A stretch of DNA of 64,000 nt from positions 1 through 64,000 of the forward strand of contig JACPYL010000025.1 of assembly GCA_016196065.1 (NCBI GenBank). The letters are read 5' to 3'. A model generated the notes under the pieces. That model was not told the DNA's origin, made no database searches, and saw nothing but the letters and a program-made list of their open reading frames with translations. The DNA is from Acidobacteriota bacterium (GTDB taxonomy: Bacteria; Acidobacteriota; Terriglobia; Terriglobales; Acidobacteriaceae). This document shows, piece by piece, positions 45,937 to 54,828 of the stretch (position 1 is its first letter; each line of letters opens with the position of its first letter). The translations under genes and the position numbers were made by a program.

Positions 45937-47181
45937 ATGAGCTTTCTCCGTTTCCGTTTTCCCATGTTGTTGGCAGGGTGCTGGATACTTGCCGGAGTCG
46001 CAGTCGGCCAGAGCACCGATAAGGATCTTCCGTCCGCACCGTCCGCGACCGTGCAGGAAAATGCTCCTGCCAAACAGCCGCCGGCAAGCGACAGCAAGCC
46101 GCCTGCGGCACAGAAACCGCAAAAGCCGATTCAGGAACTGAAGCCCGGGGACAACACACCTCCCAGCAGTACTCCGCCGTCCAGCACGGCACCCAGCGCT
46201 CCGCCGGTCGAGGAAACCGCAAAGCCTGAGCCGCAGACGCCTGCGGCCACTACACCTGCCGCGACGACTCAGCAGCAAGCGCCGCCGTCTACGCCGGGAG
46301 CACCGCAACTGGAGAACATGCCGGGAGCAAATCCCAGCGAAGCCGTGGCTCAGTTCGTCGTGGGCGTGAACGAAGTGCGCGCCATTTTTACTGTCACCGA
46401 CAAGCACGGCCGTTACATCAAGGATTTGAAGCAGAACGATTTCCGCGTGCTGGACGATCACAAGCCCGCCGTTCGGGTCAATAGTTTTCGCAGTGAGACC
46501 GACCTTCCTCTGCAAGTCGGACTGGTCATCGACGCCAGCAATTCTATTCGCGACCGCTTCAAGTTCGAGCAGGAAGCCGCGATTGAGTTTCTAAACTCCA
46601 TCATTCGTCCGCGTTTTGACGTGGCCGCCACCATCGGCTTCGACTCGACTCCCGATGTGACGCAGGATTTCACCGACAATACCGAATTGCTTTCGAGAGG
46701 TGTGCGCTCCTTGAAAGCGGGCGGTGGCACCGCGATGTACGACGCTCTGTACGCCACTTGCCGCGACCACCTCATGAAGCAACCGCAGACTGGCCCGGTG
46801 CGGCGTGCGATCATCCTGCTCAGCGATGGCGACGACAATTCGAGCCACGTGACCCGCGAGGAATCGATCGAAATGGCGCAACGCGCGGAAGTGATCGTGT
46901 ACACGATCAGCACCAACATCACAGGCTCGAAGACGAAATCCGATAAAGTTCTGGAGCGCATTGCGGAAGCCACCGGCGGCCGCGCGTTTTTTCCATTTCA
47001 AATTCGAGACGTGTCGGACGCGTTCGCCTCCATCCAGGATGAGCTACGCAGCCAGTACGCGATGACCTACCGGCCTGCAGACTTTGTCGCCGACGGGCAT
47101 TTCCGCACCATCGAGATTCTCGCGCAACAAAAGGCGTTTCACGTTCGCACCCGCAAGGGGTATTACGCGCCGAAACGTTAG
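45937..47181 (+). CDS. VWFA-related secreted acidobacterial protein (first of three)
   Basis: A 414-residue exported protein. Signal peptide (MLLAGCWILAGVAVGQS), a long Pro/Ala/Thr-rich linker (about 30-130), then a fused beta-domain (VNEVRAIFTVTDKHGRYIKDL) and a VWFA domain with an intact MIDAS-like DASNS in GLVIDASNSIRDR, TAMYDALYATC and LLSDGDDNSS. It ends with FHVRTRKGYYAP. The trait combination matches the acidobacterial VWFA-related family (TIGR03436). Function is unknown; adhesive or complex-forming roles are typical for VWFA. GTG at 45925 is the alternative start. Confidence 0.85.
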   Translation: MSFLRFRFPMLLAGCWILAGVAVGQSTDKDLPSAPSATVQENAPAKQPPASDSKPPAAQKPQKPIQELKPGDNTPPSSTPPSSTAPSAPPVEETAKPEPQTPAATTPAATTQQQAPPSTPGAPQLENMPGANPSEAVAQFVVGVNEVRAIFTVTDKHGRYIKDLKQNDFRVLDDHKPAVRVNSFRSETDLPLQVGLVIDASNSIRDRFKFEQEAAIEFLNSIIRPRFDVAATIGFDSTPDVTQDFTDNTELLSRGVRSLKAGGGTAMYDALYATCRDHLMKQPQTGPVRRAIILLSDGDDNSSHVTREESIEMAQRAEVIVYTISTNITGSKTKSDKVLERIAEATGGRAFFPFQIRDVSDAFASIQDELRSQYAMTYRPADFVADGHFRTIEILAQQKAFHVRTRKGYYAPKR

Positions 47182-47182
47182 C

Positions 47183-47226
47183 TGGAATTGTCAGCTACGA
47201 GCTTGGAGCCGCGAGCTTGCGGCAAG
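47183..47226. repeat. Family E repeat upstream of the DUF3052 gene
   Basis: CAGCTACGAGCTTGGAGCC and GCGAGCTTGCGG are units of the AGCTCG-type repeat. It is read through by the longer reading frame of the following gene, giving a false N-terminus. Confidence 0.5.
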
Positions 47227-47232
47227 TCATTT

Positions 47233-47646
47233 ATGCCGGGATATTCTGGAACTCCCTTACCAAAAAAGCTGGGTATCAAGGAAGGGTTGCGCGTCCGCCT
47301 GATTCGCATGCCGCCGGACGTGCACGCTGAACTTCAGGATGCTTTGGCGCGATGTCGCATTGTGAAGGATCTGGCTGGCCCGTTGGATTTCATCCACCTG
47401 TTTTCCAAGTCGCGTCGCGAGTTGGAGCGAGAGATGCTGCGAGCCGCCAAGGCGCTCGCACCCGCCGGAATGATTTGGATTTCGTGGCCGAAGAAATCTT
47501 CAGGAGTTGCTACTGATCTGACCGAAGATGTCATCCGGCAGACTGGACTCGGCATCGGCCTGGTCGACGTGAAGGTGTGCGCGGTCACCGAGGTGTGGTC
47601 GGGGCTGAAATTTGTAATTCCGGTGAAGAACCGGCCGAAGAGCTGA
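47233..47646 (+). CDS. DUF3052 family protein
   Basis: A 137-residue protein whose MPGYSGTPLPKKLGIKEGLRVRL start and DLTEDVIRQTGLGIGLVDVKVCAV segment match DUF3052. The methyltransferase-like fold lacks the glycine-rich SAM loop. The frame is open to 47188, but the first 15 codons are intergenic repeat; ATG at 47233 was chosen. Function unknown. Confidence 0.8.
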   Translation: MPGYSGTPLPKKLGIKEGLRVRLIRMPPDVHAELQDALARCRIVKDLAGPLDFIHLFSKSRRELEREMLRAAKALAPAGMIWISWPKKSSGVATDLTEDVIRQTGLGIGLVDVKVCAVTEVWSGLKFVIPVKNRPKS

Positions 47647-47670
47647 AGCGGCCCTCCCCGAGTTATCGTG

Positions 47671-47742
47671 CCGAGTGAATCGAAGAACCTGATTTCCGCA
47701 GCAGCACAGGACAGCAGGTCCTTCGCTTCGCTCAGGATGACA
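47671..47742. repeat. Degenerate inverted repeat, family F
   Basis: The right arm 47714-47742 carries GGTCCTTCGCTTCGCTCAGG, a good family F copy; the left arm 47671-47691 is a weaker match. It lies between convergent DUF3052 and the second VWFA gene. Confidence 0.6.
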
Positions 47743-47824
47743 ATCTAATTTTCTGGATGCTGTGCTCTCGGCGTAGTCTTTCGCGACGACAATAGCGCCA
47801 ATTCGAAAAGCTAGCGGCGATTGC

Positions 47825-48865
47825 CTATTCTTCTTTGCGGGGCATCGCGTAGTAGCCACTGCGAGCTTGAATTTTGTACTCTCCGCCCTTGGCCTTAATT
47901 TCAATTTTTCGGAACGAGCCGTCCCGATTGTTATTCGTGGGCGTGTAGCCGATATTGTATTGCGAGCGCAGTTCCTGCGAAATCTGGTCGAAAGCTTGTT
48001 TCAGCTTGTCGAATTTGTTGCCGACTTCGATCACGCGGCCGCCCGTCTCGGCGGTCAGTTTGTGCATATCGCCGCCGCCAAAGCCCATGCTGATGCCCCG
48101 ATCGGCGATCAAGAGCACGTAGCAGATCGTGTCCGATTTGTGAGCCGCCTCGATGGCATCCCTGATCTTCAGACGGCTACCCTGGTCTTCGCCGTCGGTG
48201 AGCAGGATCATTGCCTTCCGGCCGACTTCCTGAGAGAAAGCGTCGTGCGACGCCACGTAAACAGCGTCATAGAGCACCGTACCGCGCGGACCGGTCGAAG
48301 GGCACGGGATCGGGCCGCCGCCCAGGCCGGGCAGATTGGCGCAGGCACCGGTCCCGGAGTTGATCTTGACCGAGTTCAGCGCTTTCTTGAGTCGCGACAC
48401 AGAACTGGTAAAGTCCTGCAACAGATTCACGTCCACGTCGAAACTGAAAACCGCAGCCATGTCGCGATCGTGCAGCGTATTTTCCAGAAAAGAGCCGCCT
48501 ACTTCCTGTTCAATTTCCAGAACACGGCGCTGGCTGCCGCTGGCGTCGATCAGAATACCGAGCGTCAGGGGAAGATCGCTTTCCGCCTTGAAGTACTTGA
48601 TCGTCTGAGGTTTACCGTCTTCAAAGATGTCAAAACTGTCTTTGGTGAGGCTCGGGATGAGGGCTCCGTGCTTGTCCTTGACGTTGAAGAAGAGCTGCAC
48701 CACCTCGACATTGGACTTAAAAGTGACTGTCGGCTGATCATCTGCTGGGGCGGGAGGCGTATCGGTCGTCTGCGCGGTTAGCGAACCGGCGAGCGCGAGA
48801 ACCATGACAGAAACAGGTACAGCGAAGTACGACCTGAAATGCAGCTTGGACATGTGAGTTTTCAT
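47825..48865 (-). CDS. VWFA-related secreted acidobacterial protein (second)
   Basis: A 346-residue exported protein. Signal peptide (VSVMVLALAGSLTAQT), beta-domain (FKSNVEVVQLFFNVKDKHGALI), VWFA domain with intact DASGS in GILIDASGSQRR and ILLTDGEDQGS, and a C-terminal LRSQYNIGYTPTNNNRDGSFRKI stretch. A cysteine-bearing Gly/Pro loop (GACANLPGLGGGPIPCPS) is inserted before VLYDAVYVAS. It is divergent from the third copy, sharing the intergenic promoter region 48866-49004. Confidence 0.85.
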   Translation of the reverse strand: MKTHMSKLHFRSYFAVPVSVMVLALAGSLTAQTTDTPPAPADDQPTVTFKSNVEVVQLFFNVKDKHGALIPSLTKDSFDIFEDGKPQTIKYFKAESDLPLTLGILIDASGSQRRVLEIEQEVGGSFLENTLHDRDMAAVFSFDVDVNLLQDFTSSVSRLKKALNSVKINSGTGACANLPGLGGGPIPCPSTGPRGTVLYDAVYVASHDAFSQEVGRKAMILLTDGEDQGSRLKIRDAIEAAHKSDTICYVLLIADRGISMGFGGGDMHKLTAETGGRVIEVGNKFDKLKQAFDQISQELRSQYNIGYTPTNNNRDGSFRKIEIKAKGGEYKIQARSGYYAMPRKEE

Positions 48866-49004
48866 CCCGAAACTTTGCTAGTCTATCCTGTAAGACTTAG
48901 ATGCACCAAAGCGCGCGCTGCGGGCATCTTAATGACGGGGCGGTTCCAAAAATAGCCCTGGTGCGTGCCAAGGTTCATGCTTAGGAAGGGCGGGTTTCCC
49001 GGAA
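48866..49004. other. Divergent promoter region of the second and third VWFA genes
   Basis: 139 bases with no gene between the two divergent starts. No standard -35/-10 pair stands out; the shared region makes joint regulation possible. Confidence 0.4.
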
Positions 49005-50393
49005 ATGGCTAAGAAATCCAGCGCGATCGGATTCGCGGCACTGATCTTGTTGCTGGCAGGAGCAGGCTGGACACAGCAGCAAAAGACCGAAGAAGTCCCG
49101 GACGCCCCGTCTGCTAGTCGACCGATCCCGCCGCCCGCGTTGCCAACGAGCAGGCCGTCCGCGGATCAAGGTGATCAGGGCGAGAGTTCAAGCGCGGACC
49201 AGCCCAAAACACCACCCAAGGAAGCTGATCCGGTCCTGAATGCGCCTCCTCGCAGCGATGCCCCGGCGGCCAGCCCCGATGCCGAAGAAAAGACAGCGCC
49301 ACCGCCCATGCCACCGGTCAAGACTGTGCCTGAGGGTTCTGTGCCCCCGGATGATGGTGCCGCGACTGACGTCGACAACACTCGAGAAAAGCTCTATCAG
49401 CTTCCACCTGTCATTGTGACCTATGTGGTGGTTCCGGTAATGGTGAAGGACAACAATGGACGCTTGGTCCCCGGCCTGTTGCCCAAGGATTTCACCGTCC
49501 TCGAAAACGGGCAGAAACAGCCGCTGAAGTTCTTCACCAGCGACCCGTTCCCGCTGTCGGCGGCAGTGATTTTCGATCTTGGCATGTCGGACTCAGGCGT
49601 GCGCAAGATTCAGGAAACGCTCCCGGCACTGCAAGGCGCATTCAGCCAGTTCGACGAGGTCGCGATCTACACCTACAGCAGCACCGTCAGCCAGGTTTCG
49701 GACTTCACCTCTGTGAGCCAGCGGCTGACGGCGGTCCTGAACCAGATCAAGACCTATTCCGGGCGCAACAATGGGCCGCCGGTCACCGGAGGACCGCTCG
49801 GTCCGCAAGGTCCGACCATCAATGGGCATCCTGTCGATTCGCCGATCCAGCCCGTGATCACGCCGCCCCGGCAGTCGCACGTAATGAACGATGCCATTCT
49901 GCGAGCGGCGCGCGATCTTTCTAAACGCGATCGCACCCGCCGCAAGATCATTTTCGTGATCAGCGACGGACGCGAGATTGGAAGCGACGCCGGCTATAGC
50001 GACACTCTGAAAGTTCTGCTCACGCAAAATGTGACCGTCTACGCGGTCGGCGTGGAAGGGGCCGCGCTTCCAGGCTATGGGAAGCTCCAAAAAATTCACG
50101 TTCCAAAAATACCGATGCCCCCCGGCCTTCCTGACATCAACTTCGGCTACGGCAATATTCTGCCAAAGTATGTGTCGGCAACGGGCGGAGGAACGGTCTA
50201 CGCGGAGAATGCGAAACTCGATATTGAGAAGGCCTATGCCCGGGCCATTGGCGACGCTCGCAACCAGTACACGCTCGCATACTCAGCGCGGCCAGGAGGG
50301 GGCCAATATCGCCAGATCGAGGTACGGGTACGACGTCCGGACGTGAAGGTCTACGCGAAAGACGGCTACTACCCGCTGCCGACGCCGAAATGA
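49005..50393 (+). CDS. VWFA-related secreted acidobacterial protein (third), degenerate MIDAS
   Basis: A 462-residue exported protein. Signal peptide (IGFAALILLLAGAGWTQ), Pro/Ala/Asp-rich linker (about 30-135), beta-domain (VIVTYVVVPVMVKDNNGRLVPGLL), VWFA domain where the metal-binding motif reads DLGMS (D191-S195), so the first MIDAS Ser of DxSxS is replaced by Gly, yet FVISDGREIGS is intact. It has a Gly/Pro loop before MNDAILRAARDL at the same place as the second copy. The C-terminus is QYRQIEVRVRRPDVKVYAKD. Confidence 0.85.
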   Translation: MAKKSSAIGFAALILLLAGAGWTQQQKTEEVPDAPSASRPIPPPALPTSRPSADQGDQGESSSADQPKTPPKEADPVLNAPPRSDAPAASPDAEEKTAPPPMPPVKTVPEGSVPPDDGAATDVDNTREKLYQLPPVIVTYVVVPVMVKDNNGRLVPGLLPKDFTVLENGQKQPLKFFTSDPFPLSAAVIFDLGMSDSGVRKIQETLPALQGAFSQFDEVAIYTYSSTVSQVSDFTSVSQRLTAVLNQIKTYSGRNNGPPVTGGPLGPQGPTINGHPVDSPIQPVITPPRQSHVMNDAILRAARDLSKRDRTRRKIIFVISDGREIGSDAGYSDTLKVLLTQNVTVYAVGVEGAALPGYGKLQKIHVPKIPMPPGLPDINFGYGNILPKYVSATGGGTVYAENAKLDIEKAYARAIGDARNQYTLAYSARPGGGQYRQIEVRVRRPDVKVYAKDGYYPLPTPK

Positions 50394-50400
50394 GGCTGGT

Positions 50401-50524
50401 CTCAGTTCCCGGTTCTCAGTTCTCAGTTGTGACGTAGTTGAAAACCGCCAAGAAAATCGTTCCCTCGAGGAGAAATCCGCGTTCCTGAACCGAATGGGAA
50501 CTGGGAACTGAGAACTGGAACTGA
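50401..50524. repeat. Inverted repeat, family A, upstream of mglA
   Basis: Left arm 50401-50428 (GTTCTCAG units) and right arm 50496-50524 (GGGAACTGGGAACTGAGAAC) are inverted with one gap. It lies in the gap between the third VWFA gene and mglA. Confidence 0.65.
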
Positions 50525-50677
50525 TTGAGCCTGTGGCCTTTTAGTAACGTGAGTAACCTGCAGGTACCCCTCCGGGTGTGATATAAAAAGTTGCAGTATC
50601 CGAAACTAGAATTTTAGGGATTTGTGCAGGAACGACTCCCGCATGGGGAATGTTCCGCGTCGTCTCTGAGGAAGCCT

Positions 50678-51265
50678 TTGAGTTTCATCAACTTCGCAGC
50701 TCGCGAGATTAACTGCAAGATCGTCTACTATGGCGCCGGATTAGGCGGCAAGACGACGAACCTGCAATTTATCTATCAAAAAACCGCCGAGCAGCAGAAG
50801 GGCAAGATGATCTCGCTTGCCACCGAAACTGACCGTACCCTGTTCTTCGACTTCTTGCCATTGGACCTGGGTTCGGTACGCGGCTTCAAGACCCGTATCC
50901 ACCTCTACACCGTCCCTGGCCAGGTTTTCTACGACGCCAGCCGCAAGTTGATCCTGCGCGGAGTAGACGGCATTGTGTTCGTCGCCGACTCGCAGGGAGA
51001 GCGCATGGACGCCAATGTCGAAGCACTCGACAACCTGATGGACAACCTCAAGGAACACGGCTACGACTTCAACAAGATCCCGTATGTCCTGCAACTCAAC
51101 AAGCGCGATCTGCCCAACGTGCTGGCCGTCGATCAACTTTCCAAAGAACTGCGTAAGAAAAACGAAGCGGTGATCGAGTCAGTGGCGTTTCAGGGTGTGG
51201 GCGTGTTCGAGACCCTCAAGGAAATCGCGCGCCAGGTTTTGACCGAGTTGAAGCAGGGCGGATAG
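50678..51265 (+). CDS. mglA: MglA-type Ras-like small GTPase
   Basis: A 195-residue small GTPase. The family N-terminus [27 protein letters not shown] gives the P-loop, then the TVPGQVFY switch II and LQLNKRDLP for base specificity. It starts with TTG at 50678 (GAGGAAG 4 bases upstream); a longer frame reaches a GTG at 50624 with no family resemblance. MglA controls cell polarity and motility with its GAP MglB; no MglB-like gene is within the window. Confidence 0.92.
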   Translation: MSFINFAAREINCKIVYYGAGLGGKTTNLQFIYQKTAEQQKGKMISLATETDRTLFFDFLPLDLGSVRGFKTRIHLYTVPGQVFYDASRKLILRGVDGIVFVADSQGERMDANVEALDNLMDNLKEHGYDFNKIPYVLQLNKRDLPNVLAVDQLSKELRKKNEAVIESVAFQGVGVFETLKEIARQVLTELKQGG

Positions 51266-51269
51266 CTAA

Positions 51270-51304
51270 AGACAGTTCTCGGTTCTCAGTTCCCGGTTCT
51301 CAGT
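51270..51304. repeat. Single arm of repeat family A downstream of mglA
   Basis: CAGTTCTCGGTTCTCAGTTC and CCGGTTCTCAG follow in direct order, in the gap between convergent mglA and the ABC-F gene. Confidence 0.55.
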
Positions 51305-51336
51305 AAAATCCCACCAATCCTGCGTCGCAGACTTGC

Positions 51337-53280
51337 TTAGACCGTGGTTTCCAGTTGGCCTGACAGCTCTTCCCATTCCGTCATTAATCCTGCCAGGAAC
51401 AATTTGTTCTGGCTAAGTTCCTGTCCCTGCCGGGCGGTTTCTTCGGCGCTCACGAAATTCTGAAGTTGCGTCTCGCAGTGCGCGATGGCGGCTTCGGTTT
51501 GCGCGATTTCTGCTTCGAGTTCGTGTAGACGGTCTTCCATCTGCTTGCGCTTCATCGGGTTCATCCGCTTAGCTTTGGATTCCGCCGGCGTGACCACAGG
51601 CGATGGCTGATTCCCACTGGCGGGCGTCGTTTCGATGCCGACCGATTTCGCCGTCTGCGCTTCCAGTTCGGCTGCTCCGCCCTGCTTGCGCCAGAGGTAG
51701 TCTTCGTAATTTCCGGGATAGATTTCGACCTTGCCATCGCCAATTTCGAAGACACGCGTGGAGAGTTTGTCGATGAAATAGCGGTCGTGCGATACGAATA
51801 CGACTGTGCCCGTGTATTTTTCCAGGGCTTCGAGCAGAACGTCTTTGGCGCGGATGTCGAGATGGTTGGTCGGCTCGTCGAGCAGCAGGAAATTTGCCGG
51901 ATGCAGCAGCATTTTCAGCAACGCATAGCGGTTGCGCTCGCCGCCGGAAAGCACGCCGATTCGTTTGAACACGTCATCACCTGAGAAGAGAAAACAGCCA
52001 AGCAGGCTCCGCAATTCCGTCTGCGTGGACGTGCCTGATTTCTCGCCGAGGTCTTCAAGAATTCGCGCTTCGGGATCGAGTTCCTTGTATTGATCCTGCG
52101 CGAAGTAATCGAAGTCGACGTTGTGGCCTAATTTAAATTTGCCGGCGGTCACGGGTTCGGTGCCAGCGAGCAACTTGATGAGGGTCGACTTCCCTGCTCC
52201 ATTGACCCCGACCAGCGCGATCCGTTCCCCACGCTCGATGTTGAAGTTCACTTTCTCGAACACCCGATGGTCACCGTAACTCTTGGCGACGTTCGAGAAC
52301 TCGGCGACGATCCGCCCGCTGGGCTTGGGCTGCGGAAAGGTGAAGTGGACGGTCTTTTCTTCCTCTGGAATCTGGATGCGCTCGATCTTATCGAGTTCCT
52401 TGATGCGGCTCTGGACCTGCTTGGCTTTGGTCGCGGTATAGCGAAAGCGGTTGATGAATACTTCCAGCTGCTCGATCCGCTCTTTTTGCGTTTTGTAAGC
52501 GGCCTCGAGTTGTTCTCTGCGTGTGGTTTTTGCCTTTAGATACTGGTCATAGTTGCCAGCATAGAAGTGCATTTGCTTGTTCCAGATTTCGACGATGCGC
52601 TTTACCGTGACATCGAGAAAATAGCGATCGTGCGAAATCAGAACATACGCGCAGGGATAGCTGGTGAGATATTCCTCGAGCCAATTGCGGGCTTCGAGAT
52701 CAAGATGGTTGGTGGGCTCGTCGAGCAGAAGGAGGTTCGGTTTTGAAAGTAGAAGCTTGGCGAGCGCGAGGCGCATCTGCCAGCCGCCGGAAAACTCGTC
52801 GGTCAGCCGAGTCCAGTCGTCGCGATGAAAGCCAAGCCCGGTAAGCACTTTGCCGACTTCGGCTTCCAGCGTGTAGCCATCGCGGGCGCGAAATTCATGT
52901 TCCAGTTTCTGATAGCGGTCAGCGACATCGGCATAAGCGGCGCTCGTCTGATCGAGTTCCGACATACTTTGCGCCAGAGACTCCATCTCCTTCTCCATGG
53001 TGTGGAGTCCTGCGAATACTGACATACATTCTTCGAAAATGGATTTGCCGCTGAGAGTCAGGCCGTCTTGCGGAAGGTATCCGGCGGAAATTCCCTTCGC
53101 ACGCGAGATGGAGCCATAGTCGAGCGATTCCAGGCCCGCCAGAACTTTCATCACGGTGGATTTGCCGGTGCCGTTCCCGCCGACGAGTCCGATGTGGGAC
53201 TCCGGCGTGATCAGCCAGTCGGCGTCTTCGAAGAGGAGTTTGTGGCCATAGCGCTTACCGGCGCCGGAAAGTTGAATCAT
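51337..53280 (-). CDS. ABC-F family ATPase (Uup/YheS type)
   Basis: A 647-residue protein with two ABC domains and no membrane part. Walker A GGNGTGKST (about 34) and GVNGAGKST (about 355), signatures FSGGWQMRLALAKLL and LSGGERNRYALL, and the charged linker QVQSRIKELDKIERIQIPEEE between them. The C-terminal about 70 residues form a coiled coil (RMNPMKRKQMEDRLHELEAEIAQTE), as in Uup. ABC-F proteins act on the ribosomal E site; resistance function is not implied. Confidence 0.93.
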   Translation of the reverse strand: MIQLSGAGKRYGHKLLFEDADWLITPESHIGLVGGNGTGKSTVMKVLAGLESLDYGSISRAKGISAGYLPQDGLTLSGKSIFEECMSVFAGLHTMEKEMESLAQSMSELDQTSAAYADVADRYQKLEHEFRARDGYTLEAEVGKVLTGLGFHRDDWTRLTDEFSGGWQMRLALAKLLLSKPNLLLLDEPTNHLDLEARNWLEEYLTSYPCAYVLISHDRYFLDVTVKRIVEIWNKQMHFYAGNYDQYLKAKTTRREQLEAAYKTQKERIEQLEVFINRFRYTATKAKQVQSRIKELDKIERIQIPEEEKTVHFTFPQPKPSGRIVAEFSNVAKSYGDHRVFEKVNFNIERGERIALVGVNGAGKSTLIKLLAGTEPVTAGKFKLGHNVDFDYFAQDQYKELDPEARILEDLGEKSGTSTQTELRSLLGCFLFSGDDVFKRIGVLSGGERNRYALLKMLLHPANFLLLDEPTNHLDIRAKDVLLEALEKYTGTVVFVSHDRYFIDKLSTRVFEIGDGKVEIYPGNYEDYLWRKQGGAAELEAQTAKSVGIETTPASGNQPSPVVTPAESKAKRMNPMKRKQMEDRLHELEAEIAQTEAAIAHCETQLQNFVSAEETARQGQELSQNKLFLAGLMTEWEELSGQLETTV

Positions 53281-53331
53281 GGGACTGTGGTTATGGTCTC
53301 ACGAGCGGCAACGAAATGGGCGCGATCCCTC

Positions 53332-54249
53332 TTACAGTTTTGCAGGCGCGATGGACGACACCATCCACTCGCTGATGGGAAACGCCCGGCGACAATCCAA
53401 GCAGTGCGTCATAGGAAACTGGGTCGAACATTGCGGGCAAACGCCGTGCGTCTGGAAGGTGTCGAATGACGCGCCGCACTTGGCGCACTTCCAGAATTCA
53501 CCGAGGGGCGGCTCGGATTTGCACCAGGGACAGGCGAACCCGTTTCGACGCGGAATCTTTGCCAGCCGCGATAACGCTCGAGCCTGCAGCAGTCCGCCCC
53601 AGCAATTCATGAGGACAAAGACCGCTACGACGCCGGTCCAGACCGACTGCATCCAAAACGCCAGGGCCACCATCCCAATCACACCGACAAAGCCAAAGAT
53701 CGCGGCTACCATCAGGCTGCGCGCGCGTCCCAGGACAAACCAAAGCAGTGAACGAAGAATCTGCCCGCCGTCGAGAGGATAGACAGGCAGCATGTTGAAG
53801 ATCAGAAGGACCAGGTTGATCCACCAGATGTTGCGCAGCAGCATGTGAGCATTGGGGTTTGCCTGAGACCACCCGGACGATCGCCCAAGCCAGCCCAGGA
53901 TCGACAGGGTCGGAACCAGCACCACGTTCACGAGCGGCCCGGCGGCGATGCTCCAGAGCGTGGCGCCCGGTCGCGGTGGCGGGTCGACATACGCGACACC
54001 GCCGAGAGGCCAGAGCACGATCTGATTGGCCGCGCCTCCTACCTGCCGACAGGCGAGAGCATGGCCAAATTCATGCATGGTCACGATGAGAAACAGCGCG
54101 AGGTACTCCAGCACATTCCAGCTAACGGACGAATAGGATCTGCCCCGAGCGTTGATCTCGTAGAAGGCCACTACGAACCAGGACCAATGCAGAAAGACAT
54201 TTATTCCGGAATAGCTGAAGATGCGGATCGAGCCTTGGCGATTCGGCAT
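53332..54249 (-). CDS. Site-2 protease-like M50 metalloprotease with C-terminal zinc ribbons
   Basis: A 305-residue membrane protease. HEFGH (H59, E60, H63) binds zinc in an early membrane helix; NMLPVYPLDGGQ carries the third ligand Asp. About six membrane segments. The C-terminal about 65 residues carry CPWC, CAKC, CPQC and CLDC pairs, predicting two zinc ribbons on the cytosolic side, as in proteins that recruit substrates or nucleic acids. The substrate is unknown. Confidence 0.87.
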   Translation of the reverse strand: MPNRQGSIRIFSYSGINVFLHWSWFVVAFYEINARGRSYSSVSWNVLEYLALFLIVTMHEFGHALACRQVGGAANQIVLWPLGGVAYVDPPPRPGATLWSIAAGPLVNVVLVPTLSILGWLGRSSGWSQANPNAHMLLRNIWWINLVLLIFNMLPVYPLDGGQILRSLLWFVLGRARSLMVAAIFGFVGVIGMVALAFWMQSVWTGVVAVFVLMNCWGGLLQARALSRLAKIPRRNGFACPWCKSEPPLGEFWKCAKCGASFDTFQTHGVCPQCSTQFPMTHCLDCRRAFPISEWMVSSIAPAKL

Positions 54250-54295
54250 GTAGGAGATTTATAACACGCGGTTTCTGGTCGGCAGCGCGATACAA

Positions 54296-54784
54296 CTACT
54301 TCTCTGCCAACCTTCGGGGCCGCTGCTTGGCCGAGATCGACCTGATGATCGTGGCGCCGCGGCCAGTCTGCGGCAGAGGATTCTTCGCCTGGGCGACGGC
54401 CTCGTTCAGCAGGGCCTGGACTTCTGGTTTGGCGAGCGTGGCCGCGCTTTCCAACCGGAGAAAGCGATTCTGGGTACCGCTGCCTCGCAGAATCCTGAGC
54501 GGGTCGGACAACTTTGATCCCCAATAAAAACTAAGGTTGATGCCATGCCCGTCCGCTGCGAGCGAGAACAGGCAGTCTGAAGTGCGTTCTGTGGTGCAAT
54601 ACCCGATCACGAAAAAATTGTAGTTGTCATATACGAGTTCGTTGGCAGTTGGAAATGTCTTGCGCAGCAAACCGCGCGCCGCGCGTATCTGCCTAGCGAT
54701 CCCGGGATCGAACTTAGCGATGAATCCCACCATCTGCTGGGCGGGTGATGCGGACTGAGCAGCCTTTACGGTCTTCTTCACCAT
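54296..54784 (-). CDS. DUF1801 family protein
   Basis: A 162-residue soluble protein of the YdhG-like DUF1801 type: LRKTFPTANELVYDNYNFF, then INLSFYWGSKL and the C-terminal AKPEVQALLNEAVAQAKNP. Function unknown. It starts with ATG at 54784, following the M50 gene's strand. Confidence 0.75.
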   Translation of the reverse strand: MVKKTVKAAQSASPAQQMVGFIAKFDPGIARQIRAARGLLRKTFPTANELVYDNYNFFVIGYCTTERTSDCLFSLAADGHGINLSFYWGSKLSDPLRILRGSGTQNRFLRLESAATLAKPEVQALLNEAVAQAKNPLPQTGRGATIIRSISAKQRPRRLAEK

Positions 54785-54828
54785 GAGTCTCTGCGGGTCA
54801 TCTTACAGCACTAGCGCTTTTTCGCCGT

